Below are positions 51,895 through 60,344 of a stretch of DNA of 64,000 bases, piece by piece. The first letter of the stretch is position 1. Each line of letters begins with the position of its first letter. The DNA is from JAPULR01 sp963665075 (GTDB lineage: Bacteria > Chloroflexota > Dehalococcoidia > Lucifugimonadales > GCA-2712585), in the NCBI GenBank assembly GCA_963665075.1, contig OY762063.1:2356001-2420000 (forward strand). Reading direction: 5' to 3'. The notes below the pieces were generated by a model. It was not told the DNA's origin. It searched no databases and saw only the letters and a program-made list of their open reading frames with translations. A program made the translations under genes and the position numbers.

Positions 51895-53085
51895 TTAGGA
51901 GGGGGCGGTATGTTGGTTGGATTCGGGTTGTTGGATGGCGGAGGTTAATTCCGTTGGGGGGATGACTTGGCAATCTGAACGGGATTGACGTTCGTTGCCG
52001 CCGTAGACGACGGTTTTGGCGGACACTTTCGGAATCAGATCCGCAACGCGGTTGAGGGCGGTAAAGTAGTCGGAGGAGATTGTGGAGCCGGACTTGATTT
52101 CGATGGCATGAATGCCGAGGCCTGTTTCGTAGAGGAGGTCGCACTCCAAGCCCCTTGAGTCTCGGAAGAAGGAAAGGTTGAAATCGCGACCTCGATTGAA
52201 CCGATGCTTGAGGGCCTCGGCAATTACCATGTTCTCAAAGAGAGGGCCACGGAGGGGGTGGGTGGCGATTTGCCTTGCGTTTTCGATGCCGATGAGGTAG
52301 CCGGCCAGCCCTACGTCGTAGAAGTAGAGCTTATGGGCTTTCACGAGGCGCTTTCGGATATTGGCGAAAAAGGGAGGCAATCGGAAGACGACGTAGCTCG
52401 CCTCCAGGATTGTCAGCCAGTGTCGAGCGGTTGTGTGGGACACTCCGGCATCGGAGCCGAGAGAACTCAGGTTCAGCAGCAGCCCGATTCGTCCCGCACA
52501 CAGACGAACGAAACGCCTGAAGCTGGAAAGATTGCGTATCTCACCCATTCGACGAACGTCGCGCTCGACGTAGGTTTCGACGTAGTCGCCAAGGGCTTGA
52601 CGCGGGTCAAGGCCCTGGTCGAGGATGCGGGGGTAGAATCCGGTGAATAGAATGTCGTCTATAGCGTCGCCGGCTCCCATGCGTTGCCGCTCCGCGATGG
52701 AGAAGGGCAGCAAGCGAAGCAGGGCGGTGCGGCCCGCGAGGGATTGGCTGATGGCGTCCGACAACTTGAATTGCTCGCTTCCGGTGAGCACGAAGAGGCT
52801 GTTGCGACGGAGTTCGTCGGCAAGGACCTGCAGGTAGGATAGGAGGGCCGGAACGTGTTGAACTTCGTCGATGATGGCGCCTTCGCCAAGCTGGGCCAGA
52901 AAGCCCTTGGGGTCGGATTCGGCGAACTCCCTTTGGTCGGGCGCTTCCAGGTTGGCGTATCGCAAATTCGGAAAGGTTGCGCGGCACAGGGTAGTCTTGC
53001 CGGACTGGCGCGGGCCGGTGACGGTTACGAAGGGGTATTGGCGAAACAGGGCCGTCAAGCGGCTGGTTATCTCTCGCTCAATCAT
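51895..53085 (-). CDS. AAA ATPase with C-terminal DUF4143 domain
   Basis: A 396-residue ATPase of the AAA_14/DUF4143 group, whose biological role is poorly known and often linked to mobile or stress genes. Walker A is TVTGPRQSGKTTL, Walker B GAIIDEVQH, and the sensor region LFVLTGSEQF. DUF4143 begins about residue 200 and includes YVVFRLPPFFANIRKRLVKA and the nuclease-like D-x(n)-E-x-K stretch ECDLLYETGLGIHAIEIKSG. That motif fits a restriction-endonuclease-like fold. ATG 53085 fits the family (MIEREITSRLTAL). It lies behind the FRG-TPR gene on the same strand but 170 bases away. Confidence 0.88.
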   Translation of the reverse strand: MIEREITSRLTALFRQYPFVTVTGPRQSGKTTLCRATFPNLRYANLEAPDQREFAESDPKGFLAQLGEGAIIDEVQHVPALLSYLQVLADELRRNSLFVLTGSEQFKLSDAISQSLAGRTALLRLLPFSIAERQRMGAGDAIDDILFTGFYPRILDQGLDPRQALGDYVETYVERDVRRMGEIRNLSSFRRFVRLCAGRIGLLLNLSSLGSDAGVSHTTARHWLTILEASYVVFRLPPFFANIRKRLVKAHKLYFYDVGLAGYLIGIENARQIATHPLRGPLFENMVIAEALKHRFNRGRDFNLSFFRDSRGLECDLLYETGLGIHAIEIKSGSTISSDYFTALNRVADLIPKVSAKTVVYGGNERQSRSDCQVIPPTELTSAIQQPESNQHTAPS

Positions 53086-53179
53086 GGGGTTACGGTATCA
53101 GCGTAGTGCACAATTTGCAAGTTGTACTTTCAGATTGTGCAGGTGGGGTGGTTCGCGAACCGTATCTTTGGGAGTGTTA

Positions 53180-53345
53180 TTTGGCCCGCTGGACCCTTCG
53201 ACAGGCTCAGGGTGAGCGGGGGATGGATTCCCGCTTTCGCGGGAATGACGGAGGGAGGGGCGGGAATGACGGAGGGAGGGGCGGGAATTGCGGAGGGAGG
53301 GGCGGGAATTGCGGAGGGGGTGGCGGGAATGACGACGTGGGGATG
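53180..53345 (+). repeat. R2, R1 and GGGAATGACGGAGGGAGGGG tract
   Basis: One R2, one R1 of the GCTTTCGC type, and five copies of a 20-bp unit GCGGGAATGACGGAGGGAGG degenerating to GGAATTGCGGAGG. The array grows from the R1 tail. Confidence 0.85.
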
Positions 53346-53384
53346 GAGGGGGATTAAGGGTGATTATGCGGCTGGAGTGGGGGG

Positions 53385-55061
53385 TTACATGTGGGTGGGG
53401 GCGGTCATGCCCATGAGGGTGAGGCAGCGGTGGAGGGCGACGCGGGCGGCGGCGGTGAGGTTGAGGCGGGCGGCGGTGAGGTTGGCGTCGGACGGGTCGT
53501 TGGAGAGGACGCGGCAGTTTTCGTAGAAGTTGTGGAAGGCGGTGGCGAGTTCGAGGGTGTAGTGGGGGAGGTGGTGTGGTTCGAGGGTGTGGGAGATTTT
53601 TTCGACTATCTCCGGCAGTAGCAGCATTTTGCGGATGAGGGTTAGTTCGTGGGGGTCATCGAGGAGGGATAGGTCGGCTTCGTCCCATCCTAAATCCTGC
53701 TCTTCGGCGCGCTCGATGATGCTGCAGATGCGGGCGTGGGCGTATTGGACGTAGTAGACGGGGTTTTCGTTGGACTGTTTGGTGGCGAGTTCGAGGTCGA
53801 AGTCCATCTGGGTGCCGGGGGCGCGGGCGAGGAAGAAGTAGCGGCAGGCGTCGGGGCCTACTTCGTCGACGAGTTCCTTGAGGGTGATGAAGTCGCCGCT
53901 GCGCTTGGAGACTTTGACGAGTTCCTTGCCGCGCTTGAGGGTGACCATCTGGGTGATGAGGATCCGGAGGCGGTCGGGGTTGACGCCCATAGCGCCGACG
54001 GCGGCCTTGAGGCGGGTGACGTGGCCCTGGTGGTCGGCGCCCCAGACGTTGATGACGGTGTCGAAGTCGCGTCGGAGGAACTTGTTGTGGTGGTAGGCGA
54101 TGTCGGAGGCGAAGTAGGTGGGGGCGCCGCTGGAGCGGACGACGACGTTGTCGCGTTGGTCGCCGAGGAGGGAGGATGTGAACCAGAGGGCGCCGTCGCG
54201 GCGGGCGAGGTGGAGTTCTTCGTCGAGGTGGTTGATGGCTTCCTGGTATTCGCCGCTTTCGTAGAGGGTGTGCTCGCGGAACCAGACGTGGAAGGTGACG
54301 CCGAGGGCGGCGAGGTCTCGCTCGATTTTGGCGACCATCTTGTCGCGGGCGACGCCGCCGAGGGCTTTCGTGCCGCGTTCCTGGCCCATGATGGCGAAGA
54401 CGGGGCCTTCGTCGTCTCGGATTTCCCTGGCGAGGTCGATGACGTATTCGCCCTGGTAGCCGTCGGCGGAAAGGTGGGCTTCCTGTCCGTAGGATTCGAG
54501 GTAGCGGGCGTAGACGGAGGAGTAGAAGAGTTCCATCTGTGTGCCGGCGTCGTTGACGTAGTATTCGCGGGTTACATCATGGCCGGCGGCGTGGAGGACG
54601 GAGGAGAGGACGCTGCCGAGGACGGCGCCGCGGGTGTGGCCGACGTGGATGGGGCCGGTGGGGTTGACGCTGACGAATTCGACCATGATTTTTTTGGGGT
54701 CGGGGTTGTCGATGGCGCCATAGTCGTTGTTGGCGTTGAGGATTTGGGCGACCTGGGATTGGAGCCATTGGGCGCGCAGGGTGAAGTTTAGGAAGCCGGG
54801 GGGCGCGGCTGAGACTTTTTCGACGAGGTCGTCGGTGGGGATGAGGCCGGCGAGGGTTTCGGCGATGTGGATGGGGGCGAGGCGGGTGGCGCGGGCGAGG
54901 CGTAGGGGGAGGCTGGTGGCGAAGTCGCCGTGGTCGGGGTTGGCGGGGCGCTCGACTTCAACGGGGGGGATGGCGTCGAGGGGTAGGAGGTTCTGGCCGC
55001 GGGCGGCTTCCAGGGCACGTTCGATTTTGGTGATGATGAGGTCTCTGGCGAGGGGGGGCAT
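53385..55061 (-). CDS. argS: Arginyl-tRNA synthetase
   Basis: A 558-residue class I synthetase charging tRNA-Arg. The N-terminal Add1 domain is followed by the HIGH motif variant NPTGPIHVGHTRGAVLGSVL and later the KMSKR-like loop LVKVSKRSGDFITLKELVDE with the family GPDACRYFFLAR. The C-terminal DALR anticodon domain runs from about residue 450 to the end. The ATG at 55061 has no strong ribosome site; a TACCAT box (55098-55093) is about 31 bases upstream. Its coding strand is C-rich, in agreement with the + strand G bias. Confidence 0.95.
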   Translation of the reverse strand: MPPLARDLIITKIERALEAARGQNLLPLDAIPPVEVERPANPDHGDFATSLPLRLARATRLAPIHIAETLAGLIPTDDLVEKVSAAPPGFLNFTLRAQWLQSQVAQILNANNDYGAIDNPDPKKIMVEFVSVNPTGPIHVGHTRGAVLGSVLSSVLHAAGHDVTREYYVNDAGTQMELFYSSVYARYLESYGQEAHLSADGYQGEYVIDLAREIRDDEGPVFAIMGQERGTKALGGVARDKMVAKIERDLAALGVTFHVWFREHTLYESGEYQEAINHLDEELHLARRDGALWFTSSLLGDQRDNVVVRSSGAPTYFASDIAYHHNKFLRRDFDTVINVWGADHQGHVTRLKAAVGAMGVNPDRLRILITQMVTLKRGKELVKVSKRSGDFITLKELVDEVGPDACRYFFLARAPGTQMDFDLELATKQSNENPVYYVQYAHARICSIIERAEEQDLGWDEADLSLLDDPHELTLIRKMLLLPEIVEKISHTLEPHHLPHYTLELATAFHNFYENCRVLSNDPSDANLTAARLNLTAAARVALHRCLTLMGMTAPTHM

Positions 55062-55327
55062 TTGTGTTTTTTCAGTTAGAGGATGGGGGTAAATGGTAGC
55101 ATAGGGGAGATTTTGGGGCTAGGGGGAGAAGTGGGAAGTTGGGGCGTGTTCACCCCCATCCTAACCTTCCCCCGTCGAGGGGGAAGGGGAAAGAGCGGAG
55201 GGTTATTCTTGTGGCGAATCGGGCTGTGGGGGTTGGGGAACGGGCGGGCGTGGAGGGGGAGGTGGGGGTGGCGGACTCGATGGTCTGGGAAGGGGAATGC
55301 TGTAGCTTCGGATTTTTGATGATTCAC

Positions 55328-55813
55328 TCATTGCTGTTGCGCTTCCCACCTGAATTCAAAGGGAAGCGTCGCATAGGTCTCTTCGGTAGTTTTCCGGTTT
55401 AGCGCATGGTCATTGGGGATATTGATGTTTCTGCTGATTTGATGCGTTCTATTGGACAAGCGGGTAACTTCCGCTTGTGTGGCCCCATGAAACCAGAGAG
55501 TCTTCCATTCCAGCTTCAGTTCCTGGTATTGCTGGCAGAGGGAAAGGCATACGGCGGACTTGGTTGCGTAATCAGCCATCAACGACCAGATTCCGATGAC
55601 TACGACGACGGCAAGGAAAATGGCCGACACATAATCAGGAAGGGGAGATAGCAAGGGGGTTGCGACGCCTGCGGAGGCGGCTACCAACCCGCCGGAAAGC
55701 AACCTGTGCCGGGAAAGGGACCTGCTGGCCAGTTCGTCGCAATATCGAATGGTACGGTCCGTATCCAGCAGGCCGTCCCAAATCTGCTGTCTGATGCCTT
55801 CTTCTTGGTTCAT
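55328..55813 (-). CDS. Two-helix membrane protein, SLATT-like
   Basis: A 161-residue protein with two transmembrane helices (LLSGGLVAASAGVATPLLS and YVSAIFLAVVVVIGIWSLMA) framed by a charged N-terminal helix and a long cytoplasmic C-terminal helical region (YQELKLEWKTLWFHG). This is the SLATT domain layout, found in predicted pore-forming or nucleotide-activated defence proteins. No associated effector or cyclase gene is adjacent, so function is open. Composition is not G-skewed, unlike argS beside it. ATG 55813 is supported by GGAGGTTGCC. Confidence 0.6.
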   Translation of the reverse strand: MNQEEGIRQQIWDGLLDTDRTIRYCDELASRSLSRHRLLSGGLVAASAGVATPLLSPLPDYVSAIFLAVVVVIGIWSLMADYATKSAVCLSLCQQYQELKLEWKTLWFHGATQAEVTRLSNRTHQISRNINIPNDHALNRKTTEETYATLPFEFRWEAQQQ

Positions 55814-55897
55814 GGCAACCTCCGGGGGCGTGGGTTCCTGTCTATTGTACCACTTGGAAACACTGCCCGATAAGTTTGGTGGTGGTTGTGGTTAGTA

Positions 55898-56059
55898 TCA
55901 GCGTTGCCAGGCGGTGAGTATTACGGCGAGGTCGTCTATTGTGCCGGCACCTTTGAGGGAGTTGCAGTGGCGGCAGAGGAGTTGGGAGTTTTCGAGGGTG
56001 TCGGGGCCGCCTTTGCTGCGGGGCCAGACGTGGTCGACTTCGAGCATGTGGAAGGCAGG
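55898..56059 (-). pseudogene. Truncated HNH nuclease fragment
   Basis: The readable part LEVDHVWPRSKGGPDTLENS followed by QLLCRHCNSLKGAG is the C-terminal half of an HNH nuclease (EVDH, N, C-x-x-C). The N-terminal half with the first CxxC is missing, and the frame runs upstream into R4 and MITE sequence at about 56060. The fragment resembles the HNH domain of the intact fusion at 27383-28933. It is probably the remains of a restriction-type gene disrupted by repeats. Confidence 0.7.
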
Positions 56060-56405
56060 GGGAAGAGGCCCTCGCCCCAACCCTCTCCTTGAGGAGACCT
56101 TTGCGTAACTGCCAAATCGGCCATCCACCCCACCCGAATCACCCCCATCTCAATCTTCCCCCGTCAAGGGGGAAGAGGTGAGAGGGAAATCTTCCCCCAT
56201 CAAGGGGGAAGAGGCTAATCGACGCCCTTGGGGGGTTATGCAAAGGTCTCAGTCAAGGGGGAGGGGAAAGAAGGGGAGGGCGACCGGCCGGTCGGCCCTA
56301 CGGTAGGGGCAGGAGAAGATGGATTCCCGCCTGCGTGGGAATGACGGGGGGTGGCGGGAATGGTGGTTATGCGAAGGTATACATCGAGGGGGAAGGGAGA
56401 GAGCG
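56060..56405 (+). repeat. R4, MITE, R3 and R1 cluster
   Basis: An R4 is followed by a MITE-like element (56093-56251) that contains a doubled R3, then a palindrome GGGCGACCGGCCGGTCGG, an R1 and a fragmentary MITE end. No gene is seen. Confidence 0.83.
56093..56251. mobile_element. MITE-like element with duplicated interior
   Basis: Ends GGAGACCTTTGCGTAACTGCC (from 56093) and GGTTATGCAAAGGTCTCA (56234-56251). The 159-bp length is due to two R3 units inside instead of one. Flanks do not show a clear target duplication, so the copy is old or rearranged. Confidence 0.7.
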
Positions 56406-56410
56406 GGGGG

Positions 56411-58963
56411 TTAGGCGACTTCGGCGGTGGCGGGGGTTTGGTAGCGGGCGAGTTCGTGGGCGAGGGGTTGGTGGTCGGGGTGGGTCAGGCCGGGGTCTCG
56501 GTGGAGGATGCGGGCGGCTTCGTTGCGGGCGTTGATGAGGATGTCTTTGTCAACGAGGCGGGCCATTTTGAGGTTGGGGAGGCCGCTTTGACGGGTGCCG
56601 AAGAGGTCGCCGGGGCCGCGGAGTTGGAGGTCGATTTCGGCGAGTTTGAAGCCATCGTTATGCTGTTCGATGGCTTCGAGGCGCTGGGTGGCGTATTCGG
56701 AGGGAGATTCGGCGAGGAGGAGGCAGAAGCTCTTGTGGGGGCCGCGTCCGACGCGTCCGCGGAACTGGTGAAGCTGGGCGAGGCCGAAGCGGTCGGCGGA
56801 TTCGACCATCATCACGGAGGCGTTGGGGACGTCTATGCCGACTTCGACGACGGGGGTGGATACGAGGATGTCTAGTTCGCGGTTGTGGAAGGCGGTCATG
56901 ACGGCGTCCTTTTGGCGGGAGGGCAAGCGTCCGTGGAGGAGGCCGACGCGGAGGTCGGGGAAAATCTGCTGGTTGAGGCGTTCGTATTCCTGGGCGGCGG
57001 CCTTGGCTTCGGTCATCTCGGACTCTTCGATGAGGGGGAAGATGATGAAGGCCTGGCGGCCTTTTTGGACCTGTCCTCTAAGGAAATCGTAGGCGGGGTT
57101 GCGGTTGTGAGGCTCGACGTGGCGGGTGACGATGGGGGTGCGGCCTGGGGGCATTTCGTCGATGGTGGAGATGTCTAGGTCGCCGTAGAGGGTGAGGGCG
57201 AGGGTGCGGGGGATGGGCGTGGCGGACATGATGAGGACGTGGGGAGTGGCGTGGCTTTTGTCGCGGAGGGCGGCGCGCTGCATGACGCCGAAACGGTGCT
57301 GTTCGTCGACGACGGAGAGGGCGAGGTTGGGTATCTGCATGGTGTTCTGGATGAGGGTGTGGGTGCCGATGATGATGTCTAGGTCGCCGTTGGCGGCGCG
57401 CTGCTGAAGTCTGTCGCGGAGTCGCTTGCGGGTGCTGCCGGTGATGAGGCCGACGGAGATGGGGGGGGTGTCGGGGTGCAGGGAGGCGGAGACGAGGTTA
57501 TCTTCCTGGACGGGGTTGTGGAGTCGGCCCATGAGCTGGCAGGCGGTTTTGAAGTGCTGCTCGGCGAGGACTTCGGTGGGAACCATGATGGTGCCCTGGA
57601 AACCCATCGAGGCGACGGCGAGGAGGGCGGCGATGGCGACGACGGTTTTGCCGCTGCCGACTTCGCCCTGGAGGAGGCGGTTCATGGAGGGGACGCCTTC
57701 GGCCATGTCGGCGAGGGTCTCGTCGAGGCAGCGCTGCTGGGCGCCGGTGAGGGTGAAGGGGAGGGAATCGAGGAAGGCATGGACGGCGGGGGCAACGTCG
57801 TCGATGGGGGTTCCGCGGGCGGCATCCTTCCATTGCCGACGGCGTTGGAGGACGGAGATCTGGAGGAGGAGGAGTTCGTCGAAGGCGAGGCGGCTGCGGG
57901 CTTTTTCGTAGGAGTCGAGGGACTCGGGGAAGTGGGCGCGGGCGACGGCTTGGGGAAGGGGCATGAGTTGGAGGCGGTTTAGGGTGTCCTGGGGGAGGAA
58001 ATCGGGGATGGTTGGGGACCAGCGTTGGAGGGCGTGCCAGATGATGCGGCGGAAGGTGCGGGGGTAGAGGTCTCTGGTGAGGGGGTGGACGGGGAGCGGG
58101 CGGGCGGTGTTGACGAGGGGGGCGTCGTTGTTGACGAGGTCGTATTCGGGGTTTTCCATGACGGGGGCGCCGCCGTAGATTCCGACTTTGCCGCTGAGGG
58201 AGATTTTGCGTCCGCGTCTGAACTGGCGGGCGAGGTATGGCTGGTTGAACCAGACGACGTTGAGGCTGCCGGTCTGGTCGCGGACGATGGCGCGGGTGGC
58301 GGGCTGGCCTTTGTGTCCGAGCATGGATCGGGAGGCTTCGCGGACGATGGCGAATACGGTTGCGTCTTCGCCAGGCTGGAGGTTGGCGATTTTGACGCGG
58401 CGGGAGTAGGGCTTGTGGTAGCGGGGGAAGTGGTAGAGGAGGTCGCGGATGGTGTGGACGTGGAGGCGGGCGAGTTTTTCGGCGGTTTTGGAGTCGACGC
58501 CTTTGAGGTGGGTGACGGGTTGGTTGAGGGATTCGGGGTCGGGATGGGTTCCCGCTTTCGCGGGAACAAGAGGTTCGGCGAAGGGGATTTTGGGGACGAA
58601 GGGGCGGTTGGCGGGAGGGGGTGGGGCGGGCTCAGGCTTGGAGTTGGTCGATGGCGGGGGAGCACCCCCATCCAAACCTTCCCCCGTCGAGGGGGAAGGG
58701 TGAAGAGAGGAGGAGTCCAGGAGGGCGAGGCAGGTTTCGACCCATTTGGCGCGTCGGTTGGGGGGCATTTGGGAGTAGGGGCGGGAGAGGAGTTTGTCGG
58801 CGTCGGCGGTTTTGGAGAGGTGGGCGCGGAGTTGGGGCTTCCATCGGGCGAGGAATTGGTCGAGGCCGTTGATGACGGCTTTGTCGTCGAAGTTCCGCGC
58901 CTGTTCGAGTTGGAGGATTTTGCGGAAGGAGTGGAGGGGCTGGGTGTCTTGGCGGGTTTGCAT
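56411..58963 (-). CDS. recG: ATP-dependent DNA helicase RecG
   Basis: An 850-residue branch-migration helicase that remodels stalled forks and Holliday junctions. The wedge OB domain includes FPRYHKPYSRRVKIANLQPG; the helicase core has Walker A (LLQGEVGSGKTVVAIAALLA), VVDEQHRFGVMQRAAL, GTHTLIQ, SATPIPRTLALTLYGDLDIS, and QFRGRVGRG. The N-terminal residues 1 to about 90 are helical, then a linker (about 85-140) that carries two translated dispersed repeats. It lies downstream of degV on the same strand in the rpmB-fakA-recG neighbourhood. The ATG 58963 gives MQTRQDTQPL and is the best supported start. Confidence 0.95.
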   Translation of the reverse strand: MQTRQDTQPLHSFRKILQLEQARNFDDKAVINGLDQFLARWKPQLRAHLSKTADADKLLSRPYSQMPPNRRAKWVETCLALLDSSSLHPSPSTGEGLDGGAPPPSTNSKPEPAPPPPANRPFVPKIPFAEPLVPAKAGTHPDPESLNQPVTHLKGVDSKTAEKLARLHVHTIRDLLYHFPRYHKPYSRRVKIANLQPGEDATVFAIVREASRSMLGHKGQPATRAIVRDQTGSLNVVWFNQPYLARQFRRGRKISLSGKVGIYGGAPVMENPEYDLVNNDAPLVNTARPLPVHPLTRDLYPRTFRRIIWHALQRWSPTIPDFLPQDTLNRLQLMPLPQAVARAHFPESLDSYEKARSRLAFDELLLLQISVLQRRRQWKDAARGTPIDDVAPAVHAFLDSLPFTLTGAQQRCLDETLADMAEGVPSMNRLLQGEVGSGKTVVAIAALLAVASMGFQGTIMVPTEVLAEQHFKTACQLMGRLHNPVQEDNLVSASLHPDTPPISVGLITGSTRKRLRDRLQQRAANGDLDIIIGTHTLIQNTMQIPNLALSVVDEQHRFGVMQRAALRDKSHATPHVLIMSATPIPRTLALTLYGDLDISTIDEMPPGRTPIVTRHVEPHNRNPAYDFLRGQVQKGRQAFIIFPLIEESEMTEAKAAAQEYERLNQQIFPDLRVGLLHGRLPSRQKDAVMTAFHNRELDILVSTPVVEVGIDVPNASVMMVESADRFGLAQLHQFRGRVGRGPHKSFCLLLAESPSEYATQRLEAIEQHNDGFKLAEIDLQLRGPGDLFGTRQSGLPNLKMARLVDKDILINARNEAARILHRDPGLTHPDHQPLAHELARYQTPATAEVA
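58541..58710 (+). repeat. R1-like and R3 repeats inside recG
   Basis: GGTTCCCGCTTTCGCGGGAA (about 58547-58566) and an R3 unit (58663-58710) lie in the recG linker and keep the frame open. They encode EPLVPAKAGTHPD and SLHPSPSTGEGLDGGAP. Confidence 0.8.
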
Positions 58964-59157
58964 GATGGGGGAAGTTTATCACGATGGGAAGATGGGGGCG
59001 TTCGATCCTTCGGCAGGTCCTTCGACAAGCTCAGGACAGGCTCAGGGTGAGCGGGGGACTGGATTCCGGCTTTCGCCGGAATGACGGATGGGTATGCGGG
59101 AATGACGGGAGTGGGGGCAGGAGGAAGAGGCCCTCACCCCAACCTTCTCCCAGGATG

Positions 59158-59302
59158 GGAGAGCTTTGCGTAACTGCCTATACACCCCAACATTCTGTCA
59201 TGGAAGCAACGTATTTATACCTAAACAGCCCCACCCCTGGATTCCCGTTTTCACGGGAATGACGAAAGGGGTAGCGGGAATGACGGTTATGCAAAGGTCT
59301 CC
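59158..59302. mobile_element. MITE-like element inside R4
   Basis: Ends GGAGAGCTTTGCGTAACTGCC and GGTTATGCAAAGGTCTCC, with AGGATG on both flanks (59152-59157 and 59303-59308), a 5-6 bp target duplication. The body is the same type as 29135-29258 (CATTCTGTCATGGAAGCAAC, an R1 hairpin). Confidence 0.82.
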
Positions 59303-59308
59303 AGGATG

Positions 59309-59432
59309 GGAGAGCTTTACGTAACTGCCAAGTGTGTCATCCATCCGACCCGAATCACCCCCATCTCAATCTTCCCCCGTCAAGGGGGAAGAGGTTAATT
59401 GCCGCCCTTGTGAGGGTTATACAAAGGTCTAC
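59309..59432. mobile_element. Second MITE-like element, R3-containing type
   Basis: Ends GGAGAGCTTTACGTAACTGCC and GGTTATACAAAGGTCTAC; the body is the R3-bearing type seen at 43630. It abuts the previous element, sharing the AGGATG target. Confidence 0.72.
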
Positions 59433-59477
59433 GTCTAGGGGGGAGGGGGAAGAGGTTTATCGGCCACTTTGGGGGGG

Positions 59478-60335
59478 TTAGGGGGAGGTGCGGGCGGCGA
59501 TGCCGACCATGCCGGGGCCGGTGTGGACGCCGATGCTGGGGCCGGGGCGGGCCATCGTGATGTGACCGCCGGGGACGAAGCGGCTGATGTTGTTGGAGAT
59601 GGCGTCGGCGTCCTGGGGGGTGTCGTTGTAGATGACGCAGGCTTCGGAGATGTCGCCCAGCCCTTCGGTGATTCGGACGAGACGCTGGAGGCCCTTGCGC
59701 CGGCTGCGGACGCGGTCGAATCTTCGCACCTCGCCATCCTCAACGGTAAGGATGGGCTTGAGATTTAGCATCTTGCCGAGGAAGGCCTGGGTCTTGCTGA
59801 TGCGACCGCCCTTGACGAGGTATTCGAGGGTGTCGAGGAGGAAGAAGACGCGGATCTGGGGGACGGCGGCGTCAATCTCCGACATGATTTCGCCGAGTTC
59901 GGCGCCTTCATGGAGGGCGCGGGCGGCGGCGAGGACGACGAGGCCGAGGCCCATCGCGACGGTATTGGAGTCTATGACTTCCACCTGGGCGGGGTTCTTA
60001 AGGTTGCGCTTGGCCTGCATGGCGGAGTTGTAGGTGCCGCTGAGCTTGGAGGATAGATGGATGGAGATAATCATGTCCGCGGGGTCCCGGATGAGGGACT
60101 CGTAGACTTCCGTGAAGTCGCCGGGCGTGGGCTGGGAAGTGGTGGGGAGGGACTCGCTGCTGACGAGGCGTTCGTAGAATCCGTCCAGGCTGACTTCCAC
60201 GCCGTCCTTGAGGGTCTCGATTGTGCCGTCGTCGCTGGTGAAGTTGACGTAGGTGGGGACAACGGTGACGTTGAGGCTGCGGGCGATTTCCGGGGTGAGG
60301 TCGGAGGTGCTGTCGGTGACGATTCGGATGGTCAT
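59478..60335 (-). CDS. DegV family fatty-acid-binding protein
   Basis: A 285-residue protein of the DegV/FakB family, which presents a fatty acid to a FakA kinase. The start MTIRIVTDSTSDLTPEIARS and IVPTYVNF are typical, as are ISIHLSSKLSGTYNSAM for the lipid-carboxylate site, the later RISKTQAFLGKMLNLKPIL and the C-terminal GPGMVGIAAR. It is nine bases downstream of the FakA-like gene, so they likely form a functional pair in lipid metabolism. Confidence 0.93.
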   Translation of the reverse strand: MTIRIVTDSTSDLTPEIARSLNVTVVPTYVNFTSDDGTIETLKDGVEVSLDGFYERLVSSESLPTTSQPTPGDFTEVYESLIRDPADMIISIHLSSKLSGTYNSAMQAKRNLKNPAQVEVIDSNTVAMGLGLVVLAAARALHEGAELGEIMSEIDAAVPQIRVFFLLDTLEYLVKGGRISKTQAFLGKMLNLKPILTVEDGEVRRFDRVRSRRKGLQRLVRITEGLGDISEACVIYNDTPQDADAISNNISRFVPGGHITMARPGPSIGVHTGPGMVGIAARTSP

Positions 60336-60344
60336 GGTGATTTC

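Larger units (their letters stand above)
58985..59470 (+). repeat. R2, R1 and two adjacent MITE-like elements
   Basis: No gene is seen between recG and degV. After an R2 with duplication and an R1, an R4 is split by a MITE-like element (59158-59302), directly followed by a second (59309-59432). Confidence 0.87.

Noticed and set aside
53736..54791. Antisense frame of 351 codons opposite argS
   Set aside because: Same reason: a low-complexity shadow of a certain gene with catalytic motifs on the minus strand.
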